Below, piece by piece: positions 43,045 through 51,039 of a stretch of 64,000 nucleotides of DNA (position 1 is the stretch's first letter; each line of letters opens with the position of its first letter). Source of the DNA: Jiangella mangrovi (GTDB lineage Bacteria; Actinomycetota; Actinomycetes; Jiangellales; Jiangellaceae); the NCBI RefSeq assembly GCF_014204975.1, contig NZ_JACHMM010000001.1, forward strand, positions 5,022,001-5,086,000, given 5' to 3'. The notes under the pieces were generated by a model. That model had not been told where the DNA came from. It searched no databases and saw nothing but the letters and a program-made list of their open reading frames with translations. The position numbers and the translations under genes are program-made.

Positions 43045-43098
43045 CATGATCATCAACCTTTTGTGCTGTCCTGACGACGCAAAAGGTTGATGATCATG
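43045..43098. terminator. Perfect 19-bp hairpin between converging genes
   Basis: The arms at 43045-43063 and 43080-43098 (left arm starts CATGATCATCAACC) are exact complements around a 16-base loop. It lies between the b561 pseudogene and the convergent DUF3291 gene, whose stop is inside the right arm. A bidirectional terminator is the likely role. Confidence 0.8.
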
Positions 43099-43552
43099 AG
43101 CGGCGCGGAGGGACGGGGCGGCCGTCGGGGGTGAAGCGGCGGCGGACGCCGAAGGACTGCGGCGCCGGGCCGTACCGGCGCAAGTGGTCGAGGCGGCGCA
43201 GCGCGTCGCCCATCGTGGGCTCGGCGCCGTCGGCCACCCACCAGAGCGCCACGTACGGCGACGGCGTCGGCTCGAACCACGAGGCCCGCCGCCGGACCAG
43301 GCCGCCGTGCCGGCTCCGGTACACGAACGCGTGCAGGTGCTCGTAGGTCTGCCACACCGACACGTTCACCACCAGCCGCGCATCGCCGTCGGCGACGGGC
43401 ACCGGGCCGTGCGCCGCGCGCAGCCGCCACACGAACCCGGGGCTCGCCTCGGCCAGCAGGTTCACGCCGTCGACGGCAGCCTCGAACCCGGCCAGGTGCG
43501 GCGAGCCGAGGTCCCACCGCAGCCGGGCGACGTTCACCTGCGCCAGCCGCAC
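43094..43552 (-). CDS. DUF3291-family protein
   Basis: This 152-residue protein has the DUF3291 pattern: LAQVNVARLRWDLGSPHLAGFEAAVDGVNLLAEASPGFVWRL, then VNVSVWQTYEHLHAFVYRSRHGGLVRRRASWFE and VALWWVADG. The family adopts a ferredoxin-like dimeric alpha-beta fold related to antibiotic-biosynthesis monooxygenases; no activity is established. The start is GTG. It converges on the broken b561 gene across a perfect hairpin. Confidence 0.88.
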   Translation of the reverse strand: MRLAQVNVARLRWDLGSPHLAGFEAAVDGVNLLAEASPGFVWRLRAAHGPVPVADGDARLVVNVSVWQTYEHLHAFVYRSRHGGLVRRRASWFEPTPSPYVALWWVADGAEPTMGDALRRLDHLRRYGPAPQSFGVRRRFTPDGRPVPPRRS

Positions 43553-43693
43553 CCACCGACCCTACCGCCCACACCACGCGTATCACCGCAGTTCAACTGC
43601 TGTTCGCGCGGCGCCACTCCCGGACGTCACGAGACGAGAACGAGTCTTGACGCGACACTGTCGCACATGCGACCGTATCGCCACACGGCTCGC

Positions 43694-43713
43694 TGTATCC
43701 GATATCCATTACA
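43694..43713. promoter_or_regulatory. TGTA-N4-ATAT-N4-TACA dyad before the nickel/peptide importer
   Basis: This 20-base near-palindrome with an AT-rich centre stands out in GC-rich sequence, 10 bases before the binding-protein start codon and overlapping its leader. It could be an operator for a metal-responsive or GntR regulator. No matching regulator gene is adjacent. Confidence 0.4.
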
Positions 43714-43723
43714 GGTGGTTGCC

Positions 43724-45361
43724 ATGATCCGACCAGGCCTCGTCGGCCTCTTCGCCCTCGTGCTCACCGTCGCCGCCTGTGGCGCGCCCGACCCCGACGG
43801 CGGTGAGAACAGCAGCGGCGACGGCGACAGCCCCGGTCCGAGCGCCGAGATCTCGCTGCTCACCGCGTCGATCCCGGAGTCGCTCAACCCGATCGCCGGG
43901 TTCGGCAACACCGGCATGGGGACGGTCAACGAGGGCCTGCTGACCCTCGAGGGCGGCCCGACCGAGCTGCCCGAGCTGGTCCCGAACCTCGCCGCCGCCG
44001 ACCCGGAGGTCTCCGCCGACGCCCGCGTCTGGACGGTCACCCTCCAGGACGGCGTCACCTTCTCCGACGGCTCGACGCTGGATGCCGCGGACGTCGTCGC
44101 CACGTACGAGGCGGTCGCCGACCCCGCCAGCGCCTCGCCCATCGCCGGCGACCTGGTGAACCTCGAGTCCGTCGAGGCCGTCGACGACACCACCGTCCGG
44201 TTCACCCTGAAGGAGTCGCAGGTCTCGTTCCGGACCGCGCTGCTCATCGGCATTGCGCCATCGGAGTCGATCACGGCCGGCCAGCAGGTCGCGGAGTCGC
44301 CGCTGAACCAGGAGCCCGTCGGCACCGGGCCCTACGTGATCGAATCGTTCAGCACCGACCGCCTCGTCCTGGTCGCCAACGACGACTACCGCGACGGCGC
44401 ACCGGAGCTGGGCCGCATCACCTATGTCCTCGCCGCCGACGACAACACCCGCGCCCAGCGGATGACCGCCGGCGAGTTCGACGGCTCCGTCCTCCCGCCG
44501 CGGCTCACCGAGACGTTCGAGAACGACGAGCAGTTCGAGATCTTCCACGCGACGTCGGCCGACTGGCGCGGCCTGTCGCTGCCCGCCGACAACCCCGTCA
44601 CGTCCGACCCGGCCGTGCGGATGGCGCTCAACATCGGCATCGACCGGCAGGCGATCATCGACGGCGTCCTCGTCGGCACCGGCCGCCCGGCGCACACGTT
44701 CATCCCGCCGGAGTACGGCGAGTACCACAACGCCGACGCCGTCTTCCCTTACGACGTCGAGCAGGCGGCGCGGCTCCTCGACGCGGCCGGCTGGGTCATG
44801 GGCGCCGACGGCATCCGGGTCAAGGACGGCCGGCGGGCGGAGTTCACGCTGATGTACCGGCCCAGCGACCTGGTCCGCCGCGACCTCTCCGCCGCGTTCG
44901 CCTCCGAGGTGCTGCCGCTCGGGTTCGACGTCACCATCGAAGGCGTCGACTTCGACCAGGCCGAGCCGCGGGCCGGCCAGGACGCGATCCTGCTCGGCGG
45001 CGGCGACACCCCGTACGACGTCGACTCGCAGATCTACAAGGCGCTGCACTCGTCCTACCCGGCGGCCGGAGCGTTCTACGACAATCCGAGCCAGTACGCG
45101 GACCCCGAGATGGACGCCGCCCTGCACACCGGGCGCACCTCCGTCGACCCGGCCGCGCGGGTCGAGGCCTACCAGCACGTCCAGGAGCTCTACGTCGCCG
45201 ACCCGTCCATGGTGCTGCTGGTCTTCCTCGACCACACCTACGTCCAGAAGGCGTCCGTCGGCCAGGAGTGGGACGGCCTCGACACCATGCTGGAGCCGCA
45301 CGAGCACGGCACCGCCTGGGGCCCGTGGGTGAACATCGCCGACTGGACCCGCAGGTCCTGA
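43724..45361 (+). CDS. Nickel/peptide-type ABC transporter binding lipoprotein (family 5)
   Basis: A 545-residue lipoprotein with lipobox LTVAACG and an acidic, Ser/Gly-rich linker. Typical family 5 blocks are PESLNPIAGFGNTGMGTVNEGLLT, WTVTLQDGVTFSDGSTLDAADVVATYEAV, GTGPYVIESF and DPAVRMALNIGIDRQAIID. It starts a five-gene unit encoding two permeases and two ATPases, each joined by overlap. Relatives bind peptides, nickel-chelates or opine metallophores. The adjoining iron genes make a metal-complex ligand plausible, but this is inference. Confidence 0.9.
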   Translation: MIRPGLVGLFALVLTVAACGAPDPDGGENSSGDGDSPGPSAEISLLTASIPESLNPIAGFGNTGMGTVNEGLLTLEGGPTELPELVPNLAAADPEVSADARVWTVTLQDGVTFSDGSTLDAADVVATYEAVADPASASPIAGDLVNLESVEAVDDTTVRFTLKESQVSFRTALLIGIAPSESITAGQQVAESPLNQEPVGTGPYVIESFSTDRLVLVANDDYRDGAPELGRITYVLAADDNTRAQRMTAGEFDGSVLPPRLTETFENDEQFEIFHATSADWRGLSLPADNPVTSDPAVRMALNIGIDRQAIIDGVLVGTGRPAHTFIPPEYGEYHNADAVFPYDVEQAARLLDAAGWVMGADGIRVKDGRRAEFTLMYRPSDLVRRDLSAAFASEVLPLGFDVTIEGVDFDQAEPRAGQDAILLGGGDTPYDVDSQIYKALHSSYPAAGAFYDNPSQYADPEMDAALHTGRTSVDPAARVEAYQHVQELYVADPSMVLLVFLDHTYVQKASVGQEWDGLDTMLEPHEHGTAWGPWVNIADWTRRS

Positions 45362-46380
45362 TGGCCGTCACCACCCCCGCAACCGAAGCCCCCGCGCCAC
45401 CGCACCACCGGTGGCGCGCGGCCGGGCGGCTGGTCCGCACCCGGCTGCTGATCGCGCTGCCCGTCACAGCCGTCGTCTCGATGGTGACGTTCTGGCTGGC
45501 CTCGATCTCGCCGTTCAACCCGCTGGTCGCCTACCTCGGCGCCCGGTACGAGCGGACCAGCGTCGCCGAGCGAGAGGCCCTGGCCGACGAGCTGGGGCTG
45601 AACGACTCGTGGATCGCGATCTGGGGGCGGTGGGCGCGCGACGTCGTCCTGCACTGGGACTGGGGACAGTCGCGGTCGATGGCCCGGCCGGTCTCCGAGG
45701 TGCTGGCCGACCGGCTGCCGTACACGCTGATGCTGGCCGGCACCGGGCTGCTGCTCGCCGTCGTGCTGTCGCTGGTCCTGGGCGTCCGCGCGGCCCGCTA
45801 CCCCGGCTCGCTCACCGACCGCGTTGCGACGGGGCTCGGCTACGCCCTGCAGGGCATCCCGCCGTTCGTCGTCGCGCTGGTGGTCATCGGCGTGTTCTCG
45901 CTCGGCCTGGGGATGCCGGTCGGCGGGGCGTCGGAGGGCGGCGCCGACCCGACCTGGGGCTCGATCGCCCGGCACATCGTGCTCCCCGCGTCCGTGCTCG
46001 CGCTGTCGCAGCTGCCCTGGCTGATGCTCAACGTCCGCTCGTCGGTGCTGGCCGCGTTGACGGAGGACCACGTGACGGCCGCGCGCGGCCGTGGCCTGAA
46101 GGACCGGACGGTGGTGTGGCGGCACGCGCTGCCCGGCGCGCTGCTGCCGTTCGTGACGGTCATCGGCGCCCGGCTGCCGGAACTGGTCACGGGCGCGCTG
46201 CTGGTCGAGACGGTGTTCTCGTGGCCGGGCCTGGCGTCCGCCACCGTCGACGCCGCCGTCAGCGGCGACTTCCCGCTGCTGGCCGCCGTCACCACCCTGA
46301 CCTGCCTGGCCGTGCTGATCGGCTCGATGCTCGCCGACGCGCTCTACCTCTTCGTGGATCCGAGGGTCGAGGATGCCTGA
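45361..46380 (+). CDS. Nickel/peptide-type ABC permease (NikB/OppB-like)
   Basis: The 339-residue permease has an N-terminal helix (LLIALPVTAVVSMVTFWLAS), the loop LADELGLNDSWIAIWGRWARDVVLHWDWGQSRSMARPVSEVL and five further helices. Its EAA loop is ARGRGLKDRTVVWRHALP. The C-terminal block LVTGALLVETVFSWPGLASATVDA is typical of OppB-type subunits. The start overlaps the lipoprotein stop (TGATG). Confidence 0.9.
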   Translation: MAVTTPATEAPAPPHHRWRAAGRLVRTRLLIALPVTAVVSMVTFWLASISPFNPLVAYLGARYERTSVAEREALADELGLNDSWIAIWGRWARDVVLHWDWGQSRSMARPVSEVLADRLPYTLMLAGTGLLLAVVLSLVLGVRAARYPGSLTDRVATGLGYALQGIPPFVVALVVIGVFSLGLGMPVGGASEGGADPTWGSIARHIVLPASVLALSQLPWLMLNVRSSVLAALTEDHVTAARGRGLKDRTVVWRHALPGALLPFVTVIGARLPELVTGALLVETVFSWPGLASATVDAAVSGDFPLLAAVTTLTCLAVLIGSMLADALYLFVDPRVEDA

Positions 46381-47317
46381 ACCCACCCTGGTCGACGCGC
46401 CGCCGCGTGACCCCGCAACGGCGGGCGAGCGCGCCTGGCGGACCGTCCCCCGCTGGCCGGCCGGACGGTGGCAGCGCACCCGCCGCCCGGCGGGCCGGCG
46501 CACCGTCGTCGTGTCCGTCGCCGTGCTCGTCGCGGTCGCGCTCTATGCCACCGTCGTGCCGCTGTTCTCCGACGTCGACCCGCGCGTCGTGGACCTCGAC
46601 GGCTACCTGCGCCCGCCGTCGGGCGAGCACCTCCTGGGCACCGACCTGCTCGGCCGCGACCTGTTCGTCCGGTGCGCCCAGGCGCTGCGGGTGTCGCTGC
46701 TGCTCGCCGCACTGGCGGCGGTGGTCTCCACCGTCGTCGGCGTGCTGGTGGGGACGGTGGCAGCCGCGGCCGGTGGGCGCGTCGACAAGGTCGTCATGCG
46801 GCTCGTCGACGCCACCAACGCGCTGCCGCACCTGCTGCTCGGCGTGGTCATCGCCTCGCTGTGGCGGGGTCAGTGGTGGGCGATCGTCGTCTCGATCGGG
46901 CTGACGCACTGGACCCAAGTGGCCCGCATCGTCCGCTCCGAGATCCTGTCCGTGCGCACCCGAGAACACGTCGCCGTGTCGATCGTGTCCGGTGCCTCAC
47001 GGGTGCAGGTCTGGTCGACGCACCTGCTGCCGGCGGTCGTGCCGCAGGCGCTGATCGCCGTCGTGCTGCTACTGCCGCACGCCGTCTGGCACGAGAGCGC
47101 GCTCTCGTTCCTCGGCGTTGGCCTGCCGCCCAACGACCCGTCGCTCGGCACGCTGCTCGAGGACGCCCGCTCGGCGATCCTGGCCGGCGGCTGGTGGCTG
47201 CTGGTCTTCCCGGCCGGCCTGCTCACCGCGACCTGCCTGGCCATCGCCGGCATCGGCGGCCGGCTGCGCGACGCCGCCATGCCCAAGCGGGCCGTCGAGG
47301 CGCAGGTGACGCGATGA
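46373..47317 (+). CDS. Nickel/peptide-type ABC permease (NikC/OppC-like)
   Basis: A 314-residue permease beginning eight bases before the end of the partner gene. Its N-terminal helix (TVVVSVAVLVAVALYATVVPLF) is followed by the OppC hallmark GEHLLGTDLLGRDLFVRCAQALRVSLL. The EAA-type loop region is RVQVWSTHLLPAVVPQALI and the C-terminal block is HESALSFLGVGLPPNDPSLGTLLEDAR. It completes the heterodimeric channel. Confidence 0.9.
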   Translation: MPEPTLVDAPPRDPATAGERAWRTVPRWPAGRWQRTRRPAGRRTVVVSVAVLVAVALYATVVPLFSDVDPRVVDLDGYLRPPSGEHLLGTDLLGRDLFVRCAQALRVSLLLAALAAVVSTVVGVLVGTVAAAAGGRVDKVVMRLVDATNALPHLLLGVVIASLWRGQWWAIVVSIGLTHWTQVARIVRSEILSVRTREHVAVSIVSGASRVQVWSTHLLPAVVPQALIAVVLLLPHAVWHESALSFLGVGLPPNDPSLGTLLEDARSAILAGGWWLLVFPAGLLTATCLAIAGIGGRLRDAAMPKRAVEAQVTR

Positions 47318-48225
47318 CCGGCCTGCTGCTCGACGACGTGTCGATCCGGATCCCGCTACCGGGCACGCCGCGGCGCTGGGTCCATGCCGCCGACGGCGTG
47401 AACCTGCGGGTGGCGCCGGGCGAGGTGACGGCGATCGTGGGCGAGTCCGGCTGCGGCAAGTCGGTGCTGGCCCAGGCGATCGCCGGGCTGCTGCCGGCCG
47501 GCACCCGGACGTCGGGGTCCATCCGGCTCGGCTCGCTGGACCTGCTCGCGTTGTCCGACGCGACGTTTCAACCGCTGCGCGGGAAGCGGGTCGGGCTGAT
47601 CCCGCAGTCGGCCGCGACGCACCTCACGCCGGTGCGCACCGTCGGGTCGACCATGGCTGAAACGTTGCGACTCCATGGCGTCCGCACGGGCGTCGACGAG
47701 GTGCTCGCCGACGTCGGGCTGCCGCCCGGCACGGCGCACCGGTACCCGCACGAGCTCTCCGGCGGCATGGCCCAGCGGGTGCTCGTCGCCCTGACGCTGG
47801 CGCTGCACCCGGACGTGCTGGTGGCCGACGAGCCGACATCGGCGCTGGACCCGGAGACGACGGACCTGGTGCTGGCCCGGCTGGCCGAGGAGGCCCGCAA
47901 CGGCAGCGCCGTCGTCCTCATCACGCACGACCTCGTGGCCGCCCGGACGGTCGCCGACACCGTCGGCGTCATGTACGCGGGCCGGCTGCTCGAGGTCGGC
48001 CCGGCCGCGACCGTCCTGCACGAGCCGCGCCACGACTACGCGGCGACGCTGCTGGCGGCGCTGCCCGAGAACGGGCTGCGGCCCGCGCCGGGGACGCCGT
48101 CGTCGCTGGTCGATCCGGAGCCCGGGGTGTGCGCCTGGCACACGCGGGTCGGGCTGGCCTGCGCTCCTGGACCGGTCGCGACCGCCGCCGACCTGGTCGC
48201 CTGTGTTCCCGCGGGGAGGTCCTGA
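47314..48225 (+). CDS. Nickel/peptide-type ABC ATPase (NikD/OppD-like)
   Basis: The 303-residue ATPase has Walker [10 protein letters not shown], the signature LSGGMAQRVLVAL, Walker B VLVADEPTSALD and His in LITHDL. A short C-terminal extension contains two Cys residues (GVCAWHTRVGLACAPG), a reduced form of the OppD tail. Its start overlaps the permease stop (ATGA). Confidence 0.92.
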   Translation: MTGLLLDDVSIRIPLPGTPRRWVHAADGVNLRVAPGEVTAIVGESGCGKSVLAQAIAGLLPAGTRTSGSIRLGSLDLLALSDATFQPLRGKRVGLIPQSAATHLTPVRTVGSTMAETLRLHGVRTGVDEVLADVGLPPGTAHRYPHELSGGMAQRVLVALTLALHPDVLVADEPTSALDPETTDLVLARLAEEARNGSAVVLITHDLVAARTVADTVGVMYAGRLLEVGPAATVLHEPRHDYAATLLAALPENGLRPAPGTPSSLVDPEPGVCAWHTRVGLACAPGPVATAADLVACVPAGRS

Positions 48226-48905
48226 TGCTGAGCCTTCGGAACGTTTCAGCGAGCTACCCCGGCGCCGGCCGGCCGGTGCTGGACGGGGTCACGCTCGACG
48301 TGCCGGGCGGTGTCGCCGTCGGACTGCTGTCGCCGTCGGGCTCGGGGAAGACGACGTTGCTGCGCGTCGCGGCGCTGCTGCTGGCGCCGTCGTCGGGAAC
48401 GGTCGTGATTGACGGGACGGAGCTGCGCGGCACCCGGTTCGCGGTGCCGGCGGCGGTGCGCCGGTCCATCGGGTACGTCGTGCAGTCGCCGAGATCGTCG
48501 GCGAACCCGCGGCTGACGCTGCGCCGGATCATCGCCGAGCCGCTCTCGTTCGCCGCCGGGCTGCGCACGCCGAAGGCCGAGGCGCACGCCGAGCAGATCG
48601 CCGAGCTCGCCGACCTCGTGCAGCTCTCCCCCGACCTGCTCGACCGGCTGCCGCACCAGGTGTCCGACGGGCAGCTGCAGCGCGCCTGCCTGGCCCGCGC
48701 GCTGGCGGGGTCGCCGCGGGTGCTGCTCTGCGACGAACCGACGGCGATGCTGGACGCCCCGACGACCGCGGTGGTGATGCGGGTGATCGCCCGGCACGTC
48801 GAGACCGGCGCGGCCGCGCTCATCGCGTCGCACGACCGCGCGCTGCTCGAGGCCACCTGTCCGGTCCGGCACACGCTGGGTGAGCTCAGCGGGGCCGCGG
48901 CCTGA
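48225..48905 (+). CDS. Nickel/peptide-type ABC ATPase (NikE/OppF-like), short
   Basis: This 226-residue ATPase is short for an OppF subunit and lacks the C-terminal extension. Walker A reads SPSGSGKTT and Walker B VLLCDEPTAMLD. The signature is VSDGQLQRACLARAL, where S-D-G-Q replaces the usual S-G-G-Q, and the switch His is in IASHDR. The start overlaps the preceding stop (TGATG). The altered signature is next to the partner's canonical one, so the heterodimer may have one weak ATP site. Confidence 0.9.
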   Translation: MLSLRNVSASYPGAGRPVLDGVTLDVPGGVAVGLLSPSGSGKTTLLRVAALLLAPSSGTVVIDGTELRGTRFAVPAAVRRSIGYVVQSPRSSANPRLTLRRIIAEPLSFAAGLRTPKAEAHAEQIAELADLVQLSPDLLDRLPHQVSDGQLQRACLARALAGSPRVLLCDEPTAMLDAPTTAVVMRVIARHVETGAAALIASHDRALLEATCPVRHTLGELSGAAA

Positions 48906-48953
48906 GCGCGTCGAGCCGTGGACCCTTGCTGGCGGTCTGACCCGGAGTCGCCT

Positions 48954-48978
48954 ACTTTGTGACGCCACTGGTCAAAGT
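48954..48978. promoter_or_regulatory. ACTTTG/CAAAGT inverted repeat before the ferric-reductase-like gene
   Basis: ACTTTG (48954-48959) and CAAAGT (48973-48978) are exact complements spaced by 13 bases, about 40 bases before the start codon. The left arm overlaps a possible -10 hexamer, TACTTT. It may be an operator; the binding protein is unknown. Confidence 0.35.
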
Positions 48979-49018
48979 TCGTCAGCAACTTGCCAAAGGC
49001 GGCAGAGAGCGAGGGCGC

Positions 49019-50155
49019 ATGAGCAGCTCGTGGTTCGACGGGGCGGCGTTCCGGCAGGACCTGCGGGCCGCCTGGCTCGACGCGAGCGCCGCGCTGGTCG
49101 TCACGCTGCTGCTGTTCGCCTGGCTGTACCAGCGCGTCGACGCCGGCACGTCGGCGACGGTGGACGTCATGCCGTTCCTGCTGGGCGGCGCCGACACCTA
49201 CTGGATGTACTGGCTGTGCCAGGCGTTCGGCTGGTCCGGGCTGCTGTGGGCGTGGATCACCGTGATGCTCGGGATGATCCGGTCGAGCAGCCCGCCGTCC
49301 TGGCTGCCGGTGTCGCCCGCACGGCTGGAGAAGTGGCACCGCACGACCAGCCTCACCACCGTCGTGCTGATGTTCATGCACGCGTTCTGGTTCTTCGCCG
49401 AGGAGGTCCGCGGCAACGCCGAGGGGCTGGGGGTGGCGGGCCGCACGTGGTCGGCGTTCGTGAACACCTTCGTCCCGGGCGCGTACGGCAGCGGCACCGG
49501 GCTGATCGCGATCCTCATCGGGCTGCTGGCGCTGTACCTGGCGGTCCCGCTCGGGCTGGCCTTCTACGCGCGCCGCGCCCTCGGGCCGCGGGTGTGGCGC
49601 ACGCTGCACGCGTCGATCATCGTCGTCTACGTGCTGAGCGTCTGGCACACCCTGCTCTACGGCACCAACGTCTGGTACGACGGCTGGTTCCGCACGACGG
49701 TCTGGCTGCTGCAGCTGCCGGTCGCGGCGCTGCTCCTGATCCGGCTGCTGGCGCCGGCGCACCGCCCGCACCGCGGCCGCCTCGACCTGGCCGGACGGTG
49801 GACGGCGCGGGCCGCCGTCGCCGCGACCGTGGTGACGCTGCTGGTGGTGGCCGCGTCGGGCCGCGACGGCGGGCGCACCCGCGGCGTCGACGGCGCTCCG
49901 CTCAACACGACGCAGGCGATGGTGTGGACCGGGTTCGTCGTGTTCGCGCTGGTCGTGGCTGTCGCCGTGGTGCGTGCACACCGGGCCGCCGTCGGCCGCG
50001 CCGGCGTTGGCCGTACCCCGCCCCGTGAGGGAGGGTCCCCACCCTACGGGCAGGCACCGACACCCTCCGATCGCGACCGCGACACCGTCGGCGACCTCGG
50101 CTCCGATCGCGACCGCGAGCGGAGTGATCAGCCCGAGCCGACGTCGTCGGCGTAG
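49019..50155 (+). CDS. Ferric-reductase-like transmembrane protein
   Basis: This 378-residue membrane protein has about eight hydrophobic segments. The heme-binding-type His pairs of ferric-reductase-like domains are in LEKWHRTTSLTTVVLMFMHAFWFF and RVWRTLHASIIVVYVLSVWHTLL, each spaced about 13-14 residues. No NAD/FAD domain follows; the C-terminus is a long charged tail (SDRDRDTVGDLGSDRDRER). Electrons must come from a separate protein, and the siderophore-interacting flavoprotein encoded tail-to-tail is a candidate. The ATG follows GAGCGAGGG. The last 28 bases overlap that convergent gene. Confidence 0.8.
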   Translation: MSSSWFDGAAFRQDLRAAWLDASAALVVTLLLFAWLYQRVDAGTSATVDVMPFLLGGADTYWMYWLCQAFGWSGLLWAWITVMLGMIRSSSPPSWLPVSPARLEKWHRTTSLTTVVLMFMHAFWFFAEEVRGNAEGLGVAGRTWSAFVNTFVPGAYGSGTGLIAILIGLLALYLAVPLGLAFYARRALGPRVWRTLHASIIVVYVLSVWHTLLYGTNVWYDGWFRTTVWLLQLPVAALLLIRLLAPAHRPHRGRLDLAGRWTARAAVAATVVTLLVVAASGRDGGRTRGVDGAPLNTTQAMVWTGFVVFALVVAVAVVRAHRAAVGRAGVGRTPPREGGSPPYGQAPTPSDRDRDTVGDLGSDRDRERSDQPEPTSSA

Positions 50156-51039
50156 TCGGCCAGCTCCTCGGCCGTCGGCGCGGCGTCCTGGGCGAGGTGC
50201 GTGCGCCAGTAGCCCGCGAACGTCACCGCCGTCCGGTCCAGGCCGCGCTCCCCGACCAGGTGCCGGCGGATCTCGCGCACGACGGACGCCTCGCCGGCCA
50301 CCCAGGCGAACACGTCGCCGCCGGGCCATGACATCGCGCGGACGGCGCCGAGCAGCAGCCCGGACCGGCCGGCCGGGACGCCGTCGCGGTGCAGCCACGT
50401 GACCGAGACCGACGCCGCGGAGTCCAGCGCCTGCTCCTCCGACGCGCCGGCGACCTCGGCGACGACGACGGCGTGATCGTCCGGCCCGAGCGACTCCAGC
50501 CAGGCGCTGATCGCGGGCAGCGCCGTCTCGTCGCCGACGAAGAGCTTCCAGTCGTGCGCGCCGGGCGTGCGGACGTGGCTCACCGACGGTCCGTACAGCC
50601 CGATGACGTCACCCGGCCGGGCGCCGGCCGCCCACGCCGTCGCCGGTCCGTCGTGCCCGCCATGCCCGCCGTCACCGTCGCCGTGCAGCACGAAGTCGAC
50701 GACCACGCGCCGCTCGTCCGGCAGGTGCCGGCGGATCGGGTAGGTGCGCATCCACGGCCGCCGGTCGTCGGGCAAGGCGAGGTAGCGCTGGTACCAGCCG
50801 GCGACGTCGTCGAGCGCGGCCGGCGGATCGGGCACCTCGGGCGCGCCGCCGTCGCGAGCGAAGAACAGCTTGACCTGCTGGTCCGGCGCCACCGGCGTGA
50901 ACGCGGCCAGGCCGTCGCCGTCGAACACGATGCGGCGCATCCGCGGCGTCACCAGCTCGCAGCCGGCCACCCGCAGCTCGCTGTAGCTCAGCCGGACGCC
51001 GCGCACCCGCGGCGCCGGGCGCGCGCCGTCACCCCGCAC
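50128..51039 (-). CDS. Siderophore-interacting protein (SIP, flavin-dependent ferric reductase)
   Basis: The 303-residue cytoplasmic protein has a ferredoxin-reductase-type FAD domain with RTYPIRRHLPDERRVVVDFVLHGD, the usual R-x-Y-x-x-R flavin motif. GPATAWAAGARPGDVIGLYGPS follows, then a C-terminal NAD-like domain (WKLFVGDETALPAISAWLE; WVAGEASVVREIRRHLV). SIPs reduce the iron of imported ferri-siderophores to release Fe(II). A His/Gly/Asp-rich loop (HGDGDGGHGGHDG) interrupts the middle. It starts at GTG, overlapping the end of the siderophore-binding lipoprotein gene by 11 bases, so both share the iron-box promoter. Confidence 0.93.
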   Translation of the reverse strand: MRGDGARPAPRVRGVRLSYSELRVAGCELVTPRMRRIVFDGDGLAAFTPVAPDQQVKLFFARDGGAPEVPDPPAALDDVAGWYQRYLALPDDRRPWMRTYPIRRHLPDERRVVVDFVLHGDGDGGHGGHDGPATAWAAGARPGDVIGLYGPSVSHVRTPGAHDWKLFVGDETALPAISAWLESLGPDDHAVVVAEVAGASEEQALDSAASVSVTWLHRDGVPAGRSGLLLGAVRAMSWPGGDVFAWVAGEASVVREIRRHLVGERGLDRTAVTFAGYWRTHLAQDAAPTAEELADYADDVGSG

